Source: RGIG2000 sp045612665 (GTDB lineage: Bacteria; Bacillota; Clostridia; Oscillospirales; CAG-272). Taken from it: a DNA stretch of 64,000 nt. The stretch covers positions 1-64,000 of the forward strand of contig JAZKZO010000038.1 in assembly GCA_045612665.1 (NCBI GenBank), written 5' to 3'. Both the position numbers and the translations under genes were made by a program. Below the pieces are notes generated by a model that did not search any database, was not told the DNA's origin, and saw only the letters and a list, made by a program, of their open reading frames with translations. Position 1 is the first letter of the stretch. Every line of letters starts with the position of its first letter. Shown piece after piece: positions 54,179 through 62,461 of the stretch.

Positions 54179-55507
54179 TTATTCTCCATACTTGCTTTTT
54201 GCTATTTTTAATAATATATTTTTATCATTTTCCGCCCTGCCACAAATGACCTCTTCAAGCAGAAAATCAAGGATTTCTCCTATTTGCTTTCCTGCCTTAA
54301 AGCCGTTTGAAATAAGATCGCCACCGTTTAATGCAAGATGCTTCAAGGAAAAGCACTCGCCCTCGGAAAGTATTTCGTTTGCCATATTCAAGACAATATC
54401 GAAATGAGACATATTAACCTTTTCGGGATTTTGAGCCAAATTATCAGCCCTTTGAAGGGACAAAAGCTCAAAAAACGCATCCGTGCCCATACGATTCATT
54501 CTCTTCTTTATGTAGGCTTTATCCGCCTCTATATGAGTGTCGTGCACGGCAATCACGGCGCACACTCTTTCCTTTGTAAAGTTATCGTACTTATACTCGT
54601 TAAAGAACTCTCTTGCGCGCTCTGCGCTAACCTTATTATGACCGTAAAAATGTCCTACTCCTCGCTCGTCAATGGTAAAGGTATGAACCTTTCCTATATC
54701 GTGCAGGAATGCCATAAGTCTAGTATGTGGCTCTGCCTTGACGTTTTCCACTACCACGGCAGTATGCTCCAAAATATCGTAGATATGCCACGAATTCTTT
54801 TGGTCAAAGCCGTGCATTTTTGAAATTTCGGGCAAGACGTAGCCTAAAATTTCATAGTTTTCAAGAATTGCATTTTTTACATTTTTTCCGCAAAGGAATT
54901 TGTTTAGCTCGGTGGCTATTCTTTCCTTTGAAATATTGGATAGCAGGGGGGCACATTCGAGCATTGCCTCTCTTGTTTTCTCCTCGATTTTAAAACCGAG
55001 CACGGACGAAAAGCGAATCGCACGCAAAATTCTAAGCGCATCCTCGGTAAAGCGCACCTTCGGCTCTCCGATTGCTCTTATAATTCCGTTTTCAATATCG
55101 CCCCTGCCACCAAACAGGTCGACTGTCGCTCCGCTTGGATTATAGGCTATGGCGTTCATTGTAAAATCGCGCCTTTCGAGGTCGCCACTTAGCTTTCTTG
55201 TAAAGTGAACGCTTTCGGGATGGCGATTGTCAACATATTCTCCGTCAACGCGATAGGTGGTAATTTCGACATTCTCGCCCTTGTAAACGAGCGTTAGCGT
55301 GCCGTGCTTTATGCCAGTTTCGATTATTCTTTCGTTTTTAAAAACGAGCTTCATTTCCTCGGGAGTTGCCGAGGTGGTTATATCGAAATCCTGCACGGGA
55401 TTGCCCATTATCGCATCACGAATAGAGCCACCGACTGCATACGCCTCATAGCCTGCGCCCTCGAGCAATTCTATTGCTCTCATTGCGCCTATGCTTAATT
55501 TAAACAT
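54179..55507 (-). CDS. cca: CCA tRNA nucleotidyltransferase with HD domain
   Basis: A 442-residue class II enzyme that adds or repairs the CCA end of tRNAs. The catalytic GGSIRD motif with the following DFDI(T) acid pair (about residues 25-45), the RRDFTMNAIAYN motif (about 130) and the nucleotide-binding EDALRILRAIRF segment are visible; a C-terminal HD phosphohydrolase-like motif (FLHDIGK) is near 255. The ATG overlaps the ligA stop by one base (TAATG). The tRNAs in this window already encode CCA, so its main role here may be repair. Confidence 0.94.
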   Translation of the reverse strand: MFKLSIGAMRAIELLEGAGYEAYAVGGSIRDAIMGNPVQDFDITTSATPEEMKLVFKNERIIETGIKHGTLTLVYKGENVEITTYRVDGEYVDNRHPESVHFTRKLSGDLERRDFTMNAIAYNPSGATVDLFGGRGDIENGIIRAIGEPKVRFTEDALRILRAIRFSSVLGFKIEEKTREAMLECAPLLSNISKERIATELNKFLCGKNVKNAILENYEILGYVLPEISKMHGFDQKNSWHIYDILEHTAVVVENVKAEPHTRLMAFLHDIGKVHTFTIDERGVGHFYGHNKVSAERAREFFNEYKYDNFTKERVCAVIAVHDTHIEADKAYIKKRMNRMGTDAFFELLSLQRADNLAQNPEKVNMSHFDIVLNMANEILSEGECFSLKHLALNGGDLISNGFKAGKQIGEILDFLLEEVICGRAENDKNILLKIAKSKYGE

Positions 55508-57528
55508 TATTCTACTCCACACATTTTAAGGAATTCTTCCTTATCTATTATCTTAACTCCGAGCGCCTGTGCCTTTGTGAGCTTTGAGCCTGCGCTCTCA
55601 CCTGCGAGGACATAATCGGTATTTTTAGACACCGAGGATGCGGTTTTTCCACCTCTTGCCTTAATCATATCCGATGCCTCATCGCGAGTCATATTTTCAA
55701 GTGTGCCTGTCAAGACGAAGGTTAGTCCCTCAAATTCGCTTGTCTTTTCGACAACTGCTTCCTCGGTAACAACACCTGCGTCCTTCAATTTATTTATTAT
55801 TTCTCTTGTAGAGTCCTTTTTAAAGAAATCTACAACGCTTTTTGCCATTATAAGACCGAAGTCCTCAATTTCGCAAATTTGCTCCTCGTTTGCCTCAAAA
55901 AGTGCCTCGATAGAGCCAAATTTTGATGCAAGCTCTGCCGATGCGACCTCGCCTATATGGCGAATACCGAGCGAATAAATTACTCTTGCAAGACCTGCCT
56001 TCTTTGATGCCTCGATTGCGCTTATAAGATTAGATGCGCTCTTCTCGCCCATTCTATCAAGAGCCTCAATTTGCTCCTTTTTGAGGTAATAGAGGTCGGA
56101 TGCGTTGGAAATAAGCTCATTATCAAGCAAGAGCTTTACCATTTTTCCGCCCATTCCGTCTATATTCATTGCCTTTTTAGATGCAAAATGAGTTATATTT
56201 CTTTCAAGCTGTGCAGGACAGGACGGATTTGTGCAACGAAGTGCGCCGAGGGTAAAATCCTCATCTCCGTCAACGAAGTCGCTTGCATCGTCATAATGAA
56301 GCTCTCCACCACAGGACGGGCACACGCTTGGCATTTCGTAAGGAACGCTATTTTCGTCGCGGTCCTTGGCAACGCTTCCCACGACCTCAGGGATTATATC
56401 TCCTGCCTTTTGAACGATAACGGTGTCGCCTATGCGAATGTCCTTTTCTCTTATTACATCGATATTATGAAGAGTTGCCCTTGACACGGTTGTTCCCGCA
56501 AGCTTTACCGGTTCGAGCTCGGCAAGAGGGGTAAGAACGCCCGTTCTACCAACCTGAATTAGAATATCAAGGAGCTTTGTCGTTTTTTGCTCAGGTGGGA
56601 ATTTATATGCAACTGCCCATTTCGGAGTGCTTGTTCCCTCGCCCATTTCCTTGCGCTTTTCAAGAGAGTTAACCTTTATAACGACACCGTCGATATCGTA
56701 AGAAAGGGACGGTCTGCGCTCGCCAAGGTTCTTGATTGCATTTACAATCTCGTCCTCATCGCTTGTTACGGTGAGCATTGAAATGGTATTAAAACCAAGT
56801 GATTTAATTTTATTTATAGTTTGAGAGTGTGTTTCTATTGTGTCATCCTCAAGCGAGCCTGCCTGATAGTTAAACACGAAAATATCAAGACCGCGCTTTG
56901 CGGTTTCCTTTGAGTCGAGCTGACGGAGTGAGCCTGCCGCTGCATTTCTTGGATTTGCCCAAAGCGTTTCTCCGTTTTCCTCTTTTATTTTATTGAGCTT
57001 TTCAAACGATGCACGAGGCATATAAACCTCTCCACGCACGGTAACATTAAGCGGTGCATCAAGCTCTAACGGAATTGAGCGAATTGTTTTTATGTTGGCG
57101 GTAACGTCCTCACCTGTAATGCCGTCGCCACGGGTTGCTCCGACTGTGAGAATTCCGTTTTCGTATTTAAGAGAAACGCTAAGTCCGTCAATTTTAGGCT
57201 CAACGGAAAATTCGGTGTCCTCTCCGACCTCGCTCTTTACGTGTTGGATAAAGGCACGGAGCGCGTCAAAATCAAAGACGTCCGTAAGGCTTCCCATACG
57301 AACCTCGTGCTTAACCTTTTCGAACTTATCAAGAGCCATTCCGCCTACTCTTTGAGTTGGGGACGTTGGGTCGTAATATTCGGGATACTGTGCCTCGAGG
57401 GTCTTTAGCTCCTCGAACATTTTATCGTATTCAAAATCGGAAATTTCGGGCGCGTCATTTTCATAATATCTCTTTGAATGATACTTGATTGTCGCGCGAA
57501 GCCTTTGAATTCTTTCTTTGATTTCCAT
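55507..57528 (-). CDS. ligA: NAD-dependent DNA ligase
   Basis: A 673-residue replicative ligase. The AMP-accepting Lys112 lies in EPKIDGLS; an OB fold, a four-Cys zinc finger (CPSCG...CTNPSCPAQ, about 405-435), the helix-hairpin-helix region and a C-terminal BRCT domain (about 590-670) follow in normal order. AGAGGT before the start and a promoter 32 bases upstream. It heads the ligA-cca-GH3 operon; the genes overlap or abut. Confidence 0.97.
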   Translation of the reverse strand: MEIKERIQRLRATIKYHSKRYYENDAPEISDFEYDKMFEELKTLEAQYPEYYDPTSPTQRVGGMALDKFEKVKHEVRMGSLTDVFDFDALRAFIQHVKSEVGEDTEFSVEPKIDGLSVSLKYENGILTVGATRGDGITGEDVTANIKTIRSIPLELDAPLNVTVRGEVYMPRASFEKLNKIKEENGETLWANPRNAAAGSLRQLDSKETAKRGLDIFVFNYQAGSLEDDTIETHSQTINKIKSLGFNTISMLTVTSDEDEIVNAIKNLGERRPSLSYDIDGVVIKVNSLEKRKEMGEGTSTPKWAVAYKFPPEQKTTKLLDILIQVGRTGVLTPLAELEPVKLAGTTVSRATLHNIDVIREKDIRIGDTVIVQKAGDIIPEVVGSVAKDRDENSVPYEMPSVCPSCGGELHYDDASDFVDGDEDFTLGALRCTNPSCPAQLERNITHFASKKAMNIDGMGGKMVKLLLDNELISNASDLYYLKKEQIEALDRMGEKSASNLISAIEASKKAGLARVIYSLGIRHIGEVASAELASKFGSIEALFEANEEQICEIEDFGLIMAKSVVDFFKKDSTREIINKLKDAGVVTEEAVVEKTSEFEGLTFVLTGTLENMTRDEASDMIKARGGKTASSVSKNTDYVLAGESAGSKLTKAQALGVKIIDKEEFLKMCGVE

Positions 57529-57560
57529 TGCGTACCTCTCAAAATTAACTATACATAGTT

Positions 57561-57589
57561 ATTTTACCATATTAATTTATAAATTACAA
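57561..57589 (-). promoter_or_regulatory. promoter of the ligA operon
   Basis: Minus strand: TTGTAA (57584-57589), 17-bp spacer, TAAAAT (57561-57566). An imperfect palindrome AACTAT-AC-ATAGTT (57547-57560) follows the -10 directly. Confidence 0.65.
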
Positions 57590-57689
57590 GAATATATAAA
57601 AATAAAACGCGAGGTTTTCGCGTTTTTCTGCCTATTTTTCAACTCATTTGGAGTTCATTTGCGTTGCCTTTTTTGTTTGTTCAGTCGGT

Positions 57690-57755
57690 TGTGGCGTGTG
57701 CTTGTATTCGCCGAGCGAAGCCAAGCCACTTGTATATATACAAGCACACGCCACA
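57690..57755. repeat. 66-bp hairpin element with perfect 17-bp arms
   Basis: GTGGCGTGTGCTTGTAT (57691-57707) and its exact complement (57738-57754), with one further T-A pair outside. Inside the right arm, CTTGTATATATACAAG (57729-57744) is itself a perfect 16-bp palindrome, so two alternative folds exist. No T-run follows on either strand. Confidence 0.85.
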
Positions 57756-57786
57756 GTGCTATTTCATAGAAAATTCATATTTTTGA

Positions 57787-57815
57787 TTGATTATATTTTC
57801 TGTTTATGCTATAAT
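57787..57815 (+). promoter_or_regulatory. promoter of the 57855 gene
   Basis: TTGATT (57787-57792), 17-bp spacer, TATAAT (57810-57815). Confidence 0.7.
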
Positions 57816-57854
57816 GATGTCAACATTTTAATTTACATTAAAAGGGATGATTTA

Positions 57855-58766
57855 ATGAGAAAATTATCAAAAGAACAATTTCAAAAAATGGATGCTTGGA
57901 TGCAGAATAACGCACGAGCATTTGATAGGGCAAAATGGAATTTCATATTCAGTGGTGGTACAAAAGAAGCCGTTGTTGAAGAAATGCTAAAATATCAAAA
58001 TAAAGACGGTGGAATGGGAAACGGCTTTGAAGCTGATGTGCTTTGCCCATCATCCTCTGCTATTGCAACGGCAGAAGCAATTTTCCAAGCATATGAATAT
58101 GGATTAGATTGTACTGCTCCTTGGTTTAAGAAAATACTTGAATACTTTGAAAATTCAATTCAAGACATTCCAAAGTATTGGGAGGACTTACCTTTAGAAG
58201 CTATGGAATATCCTCACGCTCCTTGGTGGAATTGTAAGCCTTGCACAGTATTTAATCCAAATCCTTGTGCTATTGTCGCTTCGGCTTTTATTCTATTTGG
58301 AACAGAAACACAAAAACAATTAGGTTATAGAATTGCTAATGATTGCTTTGATTTATTGGTTAGCAACGACTTTTGTGGAGACCACGATACTTTGAATATT
58401 AAAGCTTTGGTTGAACAATTATATAGCATAAAATCTCCACTGATTACAGAAGAAATCGTATCTTCTTTGCGTAGAAGAATTGTAGAAAATACCTGTTTTG
58501 ACAAGATCAAATGGAACGAATATTATTTTAATCCATTTGATTATGTTTCTTCGCCTAACTCATTATGGTATAGTGATGTAGAAAAAGGAATTGAAGATAC
58601 AATTAATTTCTTTCTTGATACTATTAACGATCAAGGAGTTTGGAATCCTAATTTTTCTTGGGGTGTTGATAGCGACATTTCAAGACAAGTAACACAAAAT
58701 TGGAAAGGTTACATAACAGTCAAGAGAGCTAAAACTCTTTTGAATTTTGGAAGAATTGAACTATAA
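57855..58766 (+). CDS. hypothetical protein, possible alpha/alpha-barrel (prenyltransferase/terpene-cyclase-like) fold
   Basis: A 303-residue soluble protein of helical make-up. The segment YQNKDGGMGNGFEADVLCPSSSAIATAEAIFQAYEYG (about residues 45-80) has the QNxDGGxGNGFExD feel of toroidal alpha/alpha-barrel repeats seen in squalene/prenyl cyclase-like proteins, followed by further paired helices. No enzymatic motif (DXDD or His-zinc set) is evident, so no reaction is proposed. The start at 57855 follows AAAGGGATGA. The gene is visibly AT-richer than ligA and the str genes, with many AAT, AAA and TTA codons, and may be laterally acquired. Confidence 0.7.
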   Translation: MRKLSKEQFQKMDAWMQNNARAFDRAKWNFIFSGGTKEAVVEEMLKYQNKDGGMGNGFEADVLCPSSSAIATAEAIFQAYEYGLDCTAPWFKKILEYFENSIQDIPKYWEDLPLEAMEYPHAPWWNCKPCTVFNPNPCAIVASAFILFGTETQKQLGYRIANDCFDLLVSNDFCGDHDTLNIKALVEQLYSIKSPLITEEIVSSLRRRIVENTCFDKIKWNEYYFNPFDYVSSPNSLWYSDVEKGIEDTINFFLDTINDQGVWNPNFSWGVDSDISRQVTQNWKGYITVKRAKTLLNFGRIEL

Positions 58767-58770
58767 GATA

Positions 58771-58802
58771 AGCGAGTGCCGAAAAATCAGCACTCGCTTT
58801 TG
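58771..58802. terminator. bidirectional terminator between the 57855 gene and the XRE-TPR gene
   Basis: AGCGAGTGC and GCACTCGCT around a 10-base loop, followed by TTTTGC. Confidence 0.75.
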
Positions 58803-58804
58803 CA

Positions 58805-59590
58805 TTATTTATTGCTCATTCTTTTTATTTGCCTATTAAAAAATTCTACATAGTTATTAAAGCACTCCATATTTCCTAAGAGCTCAATCATTTTAAGAGC
58901 TATTTGAGTTTCTTTAATGGCTTTTTCTGTTTCTCCTTCTGCCTCGTAGCATTCTGCTATTTTCCACATCATTTGAATTAGGTTTTCAAATGAAATCCAT
59001 TTTTGCTTATCTGCTACCTCAAACTTTTCTTTGCCTGTCAATAAAAATGCAAGTTCACTTAGCTTTGTAAAATATATTTCGGGAATTTGCTCTAATGCCT
59101 TTTTTGCTCCCTCTATATCGCCTTTTTCCTTTAGTGCATATGACAAAAATCTTAAAGCATCATATTTTATGTCAGCTTCCTTTGTCTGCTCAATTAAATA
59201 ACTTGCTATTTTTATTGTTTCGTCTGGGTTTTCTCTACAGTTCATTACATACAGTAGATTATTTAGCAATATTTCATTATTTGGGTATTTTTTCAAACCC
59301 TCTTCAAGTATTTGTCTGCCTTTTTTATAATCAGTTTCCCTGTATTTATATGCTTCGTCAACTATTCTTTCTATGTCCTCTTCCATTTCCTTTAAGCTGA
59401 AATCAAACAATTCATCCATAGAAACACCGAAAAATGTAGCTAATACAGGCATCATTGTTATATCGGGTAAAGCAATATTATTTTCCCATTTGCTAATTGC
59501 TTGAAAAGATATATTTATACTTGAAGCTAATTGCTCTTGTGTAAGACCTTTCTTTTTTCTAAGCTCTTTTATTTTGTTTCCTATGTTCAT
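58805..59590 (-). CDS. XRE regulator with C-terminal TPR-like helices
   Basis: A 261-residue protein: XRE helix-turn-helix at residues 1-60 (KKGLTQEQLASSINISFQAISKWENN) and a helical TPR-like region for the rest (ETDYKKGRQILEEGLKKYPNNEILLNNLLYVMN). Regulators of this build can sense a peptide or metabolite with the TPR part. Start at 59590, five bases after GGAGG. Its promoter carries the palindrome TTGTAAGCTTACAA just downstream of the -10, shared in form with the divergent regulator gene. AT-rich, like its neighbours. Confidence 0.82.
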   Translation of the reverse strand: MNIGNKIKELRKKKGLTQEQLASSINISFQAISKWENNIALPDITMMPVLATFFGVSMDELFDFSLKEMEEDIERIVDEAYKYRETDYKKGRQILEEGLKKYPNNEILLNNLLYVMNCRENPDETIKIASYLIEQTKEADIKYDALRFLSYALKEKGDIEGAKKALEQIPEIYFTKLSELAFLLTGKEKFEVADKQKWISFENLIQMMWKIAECYEAEGETEKAIKETQIALKMIELLGNMECFNNYVEFFNRQIKRMSNK

Positions 59591-59610
59591 AGTATCCTCC
59601 AAAATCGTTT

Positions 59611-59657
59611 TTGTAAGCTTACAATTTGATTATACACTACAAACGAGAAATAAACAA
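59611..59657 (-). promoter_or_regulatory. promoter of the XRE-TPR gene with 14-bp palindrome
   Basis: Minus strand: TTGTTT (59652-59657), 17-bp spacer, TATAAT (59629-59634). TTGTAAGCTTACAA (59611-59624) is a perfect palindrome just downstream of the -10, a position for autorepression. Confidence 0.7.
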
Positions 59658-59743
59658 TAACTTGTTAGATTAAATAACTCAACTGTCAATAGAAATCCAA
59701 CACCAAGTTGGAAAGAAAATTTGCATATCAAACAAATGCGTCA

Positions 59744-59789
59744 TTGTATTTGCTTCAAAAGTCCTGTATAATTTAATTGTAGCTACAAT
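59744..59789 (+). promoter_or_regulatory. promoter of the divergent XRE gene with matching palindrome
   Basis: TTGTAT (59744-59749), 17-bp spacer, TATAAT (59767-59772), then ATTGTAGCTACAAT (59776-59789), a perfect palindrome with the same TTGTA/TACAA arms as on the other side. Confidence 0.7.
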
Positions 59790-59811
59790 AACAATGAAAG
59801 GATTTTGAAAA

Positions 59812-60570
59812 ATGAAGATAAATGAACAAATAGCATTTTTAAGAAAAGAAAGAGGCATAACGCAAGAAGCATTGGCGAATGCTTTGGGAGTTACAAATCA
59901 ATCTGTTAGCAAGTGGGAAGCTTCAATTTGTTGTCCCGATATTCAGCTTTTGCCTGAAATCGCTAAGTTTTTCGGGGTTACTGTTGACTCTTTGCTCGGT
60001 TGCGAAACGATAGAAAGCAAAGCAGACACAATTTTAAGAGTAAAAAATATGCTTTCTTCCTTGCCCTCAAATGAAATTTTTGAAAATTCATTTAGATTGG
60101 CAACTCTTTTACACGACGGCATATCAAGTGATGGCTTTGCAAATAATCTTCCGTATAAATTTAACGAAGACTATGCAAACAACGAGCCTAAAAAGTGGGG
60201 ATATTCTGCTTCTTCTTTACCTTGTGGAAATACTGTCCGTTGTAGTAATGGAATATATTTTTCTCACAATAATAGCTATACCTCACCAAATATGGTGGAG
60301 CAATATCAAATTGCTTTAAGTATGGAAAAACTACTCAAACCAAATGTAATGCGTGTTTTATATGCCTTGTATGATTTAACAATTAACGATTTTGACAAAT
60401 TTGTTTCGATTAAGGAAATAGCTGAAAAATCTAATCTTCAAGAAAACGAAGTTGAAATAGCTTTAAAGGAAATACCACTTACACCAAAAGAAAACGATAA
60501 CGAGCTTTTATATCGAATTGATGGCTCATTTATGCACATTCCGTCAATGCTAAAAATGTTCTGTTATTAG
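59812..60570 (+). CDS. XRE-family regulator with C-terminal sensing-type domain
   Basis: A 252-residue protein. XRE helix-turn-helix at residues 1-62 (ERGITQEALANALGVTNQSVSKWEAS...FFGVTVDSLLG). The C-terminal part holds a possible second winged-helix segment (about 195-250: DKFVSIKEIAEKSNLQENEVEIALKEI). No ligand domain is recognised. AAAGGATT before the start. Divergent from the XRE-TPR gene; both may regulate each other. AT-rich. Confidence 0.8.
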   Translation: MKINEQIAFLRKERGITQEALANALGVTNQSVSKWEASICCPDIQLLPEIAKFFGVTVDSLLGCETIESKADTILRVKNMLSSLPSNEIFENSFRLATLLHDGISSDGFANNLPYKFNEDYANNEPKKWGYSASSLPCGNTVRCSNGIYFSHNNSYTSPNMVEQYQIALSMEKLLKPNVMRVLYALYDLTINDFDKFVSIKEIAEKSNLQENEVEIALKEIPLTPKENDNELLYRIDGSFMHIPSMLKMFCY

Positions 60571-60579
60571 TTTAAAATG

Positions 60580-60613
60580 CAAAAGCACTCCAAAATTGGA
60601 GTGCTTTCGTTTT
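60580..60613 (+). terminator. terminator of the 59812 gene
   Basis: AAAGCACTCCA and TGGAGTGCTTT around AAAT. Confidence 0.85.
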
Positions 60614-60618
60614 TAGAT

Positions 60619-60654
60619 AAAAAGAAAAACCGACTCGAAAGTCGGTTTTTCTTT
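60619..60654 (-). terminator. terminator of the tRNA cluster
   Basis: AAAAACCGACT and AGTCGGTTTTT around CGAA; on the minus strand it follows tRNA-His immediately and ends in TTTTTCTTTTT. Confidence 0.85.
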
Positions 60655-60732
60655 TGGGGTGGATGATGAGATTCGAACCCACGGCCTTCAGAGCCACAAT
60701 CTGACGCTCTAACCAGCTGAGCTACACCCACC
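60655..60732 (-). tRNA. tRNA-His (GTG)
   Basis: Minus-strand cloverleaf: acceptor GTGGGTG/CATCCAC, anticodon stem CAGA/TCTG with loop TTGTGGC (anticodon GTG), T-loop GGTTCGAATC. The extra 5' G (position -1) faces discriminator C, the identity element of tRNA-His, and CCA is encoded. Confidence 0.96.
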
Positions 60733-60808
60733 AAAGAACGCTCTCACAAAGGAGAGTTTTATTGCTCCGTCGCTTACAGCGAAGCACCGATCTGCTGTGG
60801 TTTGCAGA

Positions 60809-60885
60809 TGGCGTACCCGGAGGGATTCGAACCCCCGACCTACTGCTTAGAAGGCAGTTGCTCTATCCGGCTGAGCTACGGGTAC
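60809..60885 (-). tRNA. tRNA-Arg (TCT)
   Basis: Acceptor GTACCCG/CGGGTAC, discriminator G, anticodon loop CTTCTAA (anticodon TCT) on stem ACTGC/GCAGT, T-loop GGTTCGAATC, CCA encoded. 76-bp spacer to tRNA-His. Confidence 0.96.
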
Positions 60886-60897
60886 ATAGCAAAAAAA

Positions 60898-60971
<74 letters not shown>

Positions 60972-61063
60972 AAATTGAATTTATTTTGTTTTTGCCCTAT
61001 TATATTAGCACACCTATTTTGCTTTGTCAATAGGAATTCTAAAATTTTTTCAAAAAAATTAAA

Positions 61064-61106
61064 AGAAAAAGACCGCCACCGAGCGAGTTGTGCTAAATGA
61101 CGGTCT
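61064..61106 (-). terminator. terminator after the C39-like gene
   Basis: Minus strand: AGACCG...CGGTCT stem with partial inner pairing, followed by TTTTTCTTTT. The loop is long, so strength is uncertain. Confidence 0.55.
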
Positions 61107-61130
61107 ATGACAGGGGTTAACTAGAAAATT

Positions 61131-62261
61131 TCACTTTATAGTTACCGCGTATGAGCCCATATCGGCATAGCCCTGCTCAAACATATCCATATCAAGTGAG
61201 AAGGTATTGCCTGCCGGATTTGCAAGAGTTACGGTTCTTTTTGCATTATCGTAGCCTACAAGGACCATACACGCCATATTTGATTTTAAGAATACTGTTT
61301 TGCCATCTACTATCCAAATGCGCGATATTGAGGGGGTGTTTCCGAAATCGTCGCATAGCCATACTATAACGGGATTACCAAGGCTTACTTGTCTATAAAG
61401 CTCCTGTGGATTATAGCCCGTCAAGTCGGTTGCCTTATGAGAGCCACCGTTAGCGCTTATAAACTTTGTTGCCGAATTTATGATTACAGGTGCAAGACAG
61501 CCGTATGAATTATAGGTGTCGCGAGGGTTGCCTGCGTTTGCCTTACTAATATCAGTAAAGCCAACAGGTCCTTTATCAAGGTAGAGGTCGCACAAATCGC
61601 ACTCGTTAACATTATATTTAAGGTAACGAAGCACCATTGCAAGTGAGGTTATCTCGTCGCCACTTGGAAGTGATGGGTATTGAGAGATATGCTCAAGGGG
61701 GATAAGCTTAGAGTCGCTATTGGGGCTTGACGGGCAAATTTTAGAATTTATTTCAAGAGAGTTAAGCGTTGCTCCGCCCTCGCAAACAAATTCAAGACTT
61801 ATGATGCCCGAAATTTCGATAGGTGTCGCATCAGTATAGTCCTTGATTTCGTGAGAAATCGCCTGCAAGAGTGTGCTTTGCTCGCTTGATGGCTTGACGG
61901 AAAAATCGGCTTTTTTACCGTTTACGGTAAAGCTTCCGTTACAAGACTGCGAAATGCCGTTTGGGCTATCAAGATACAGCTCTGCGTTTATGTACAGAGT
62001 GCCATCGCCCTCGTAGCTTATCGCATTCCACTCTACACGGAGTCTTGACGGGCAAAAATACTCGCTATAAAGCGTTCCGTTTTGTGAGAGGTCTATCTTC
62101 TTTTGCGCCTCCTCGCTCTCGCTTGGTGCTTCGCTTTGAGAGGGATTTTCGCTCTCGCTTGGTGTTTCGGGGATGTCGGTTGTTTTTGCGTTAACGTAAA
62201 AGATTGTAGCGCAAGCAATACAAGCGACAATTAAAATAATGCAGGATACGTACTTTTTCAT
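61131..62261 (-). CDS. secreted C39-like (peptidase C39_2) protein, catalytic triad lost
   Basis: A 376-residue exported protein: hydrophobic signal/anchor (residues 6-25; the piece IVAC could be a lipobox), Ser/Glu/Pro spacer with repeated PSESE (about 30-48), an unrecognised beta-rich domain, then a C39_2-type papain-like fold (about 192-376). At the active site the usual P-T-G-C-E reads PSGDE (Asp202 for Cys), the usual E-H before the VLVGYD strand reads MA (Ala330 for His), and the following D-P reads NP (Asn348 for Asp). The fold is kept while all three catalytic residues are gone, so it is probably a binding pseudoenzyme. AAAGGA before the start. Confidence 0.72.
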   Translation of the reverse strand: MKKYVSCIILIVACIACATIFYVNAKTTDIPETPSESENPSQSEAPSESEEAQKKIDLSQNGTLYSEYFCPSRLRVEWNAISYEGDGTLYINAELYLDSPNGISQSCNGSFTVNGKKADFSVKPSSEQSTLLQAISHEIKDYTDATPIEISGIISLEFVCEGGATLNSLEINSKICPSSPNSDSKLIPLEHISQYPSLPSGDEITSLAMVLRYLKYNVNECDLCDLYLDKGPVGFTDISKANAGNPRDTYNSYGCLAPVIINSATKFISANGGSHKATDLTGYNPQELYRQVSLGNPVIVWLCDDFGNTPSISRIWIVDGKTVFLKSNMACMVLVGYDNAKRTVTLANPAGNTFSLDMDMFEQGYADMGSYAVTIK

Positions 62262-62380
62262 TTTTCTTTCCTTTCGTTTTGCATTCTTGTAGGTTGTCCT
62301 ACGCTTTATTTTAATGCAAAAATTTTCCATTTCAACACTAATCGTTCGACCAAAAACGCTTCACATCGACAATACGACAT

Positions 62381-62411
62381 AAAAATGCCCTCGGAAATGT
62401 CGAGGGCAAAA
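62381..62411 (-). terminator. terminator after the 50-residue ORF
   Basis: GCCCTCG and CGAGGGC around GAAATGT, followed on the minus strand by ATTTTTA. Confidence 0.7.
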
Positions 62412-62461
62412 AGGAAATGTAAAAACAAAAGGTACGATTATTTCGTTTTGAAAGGCAACGC

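Larger units (their letters stand above)
57529..57854. other. 326-bp intergenic region between ligA and the AT-rich patch
   Basis: Contains the divergent promoters of ligA and the next gene, a small hairpin (AAACGCGA/TCGCGTTT, 57604-57624) and a long inverted repeat (57690-57755). I saw no gene. Confidence 0.7.

Noticed and set aside
57604..57626. Small hairpin AAACGCGA/TCGCGTTT as a terminator
   Set aside because: No gene ends next to it on either strand; it lies upstream of ligA and may just be part of the intergenic repeat region.
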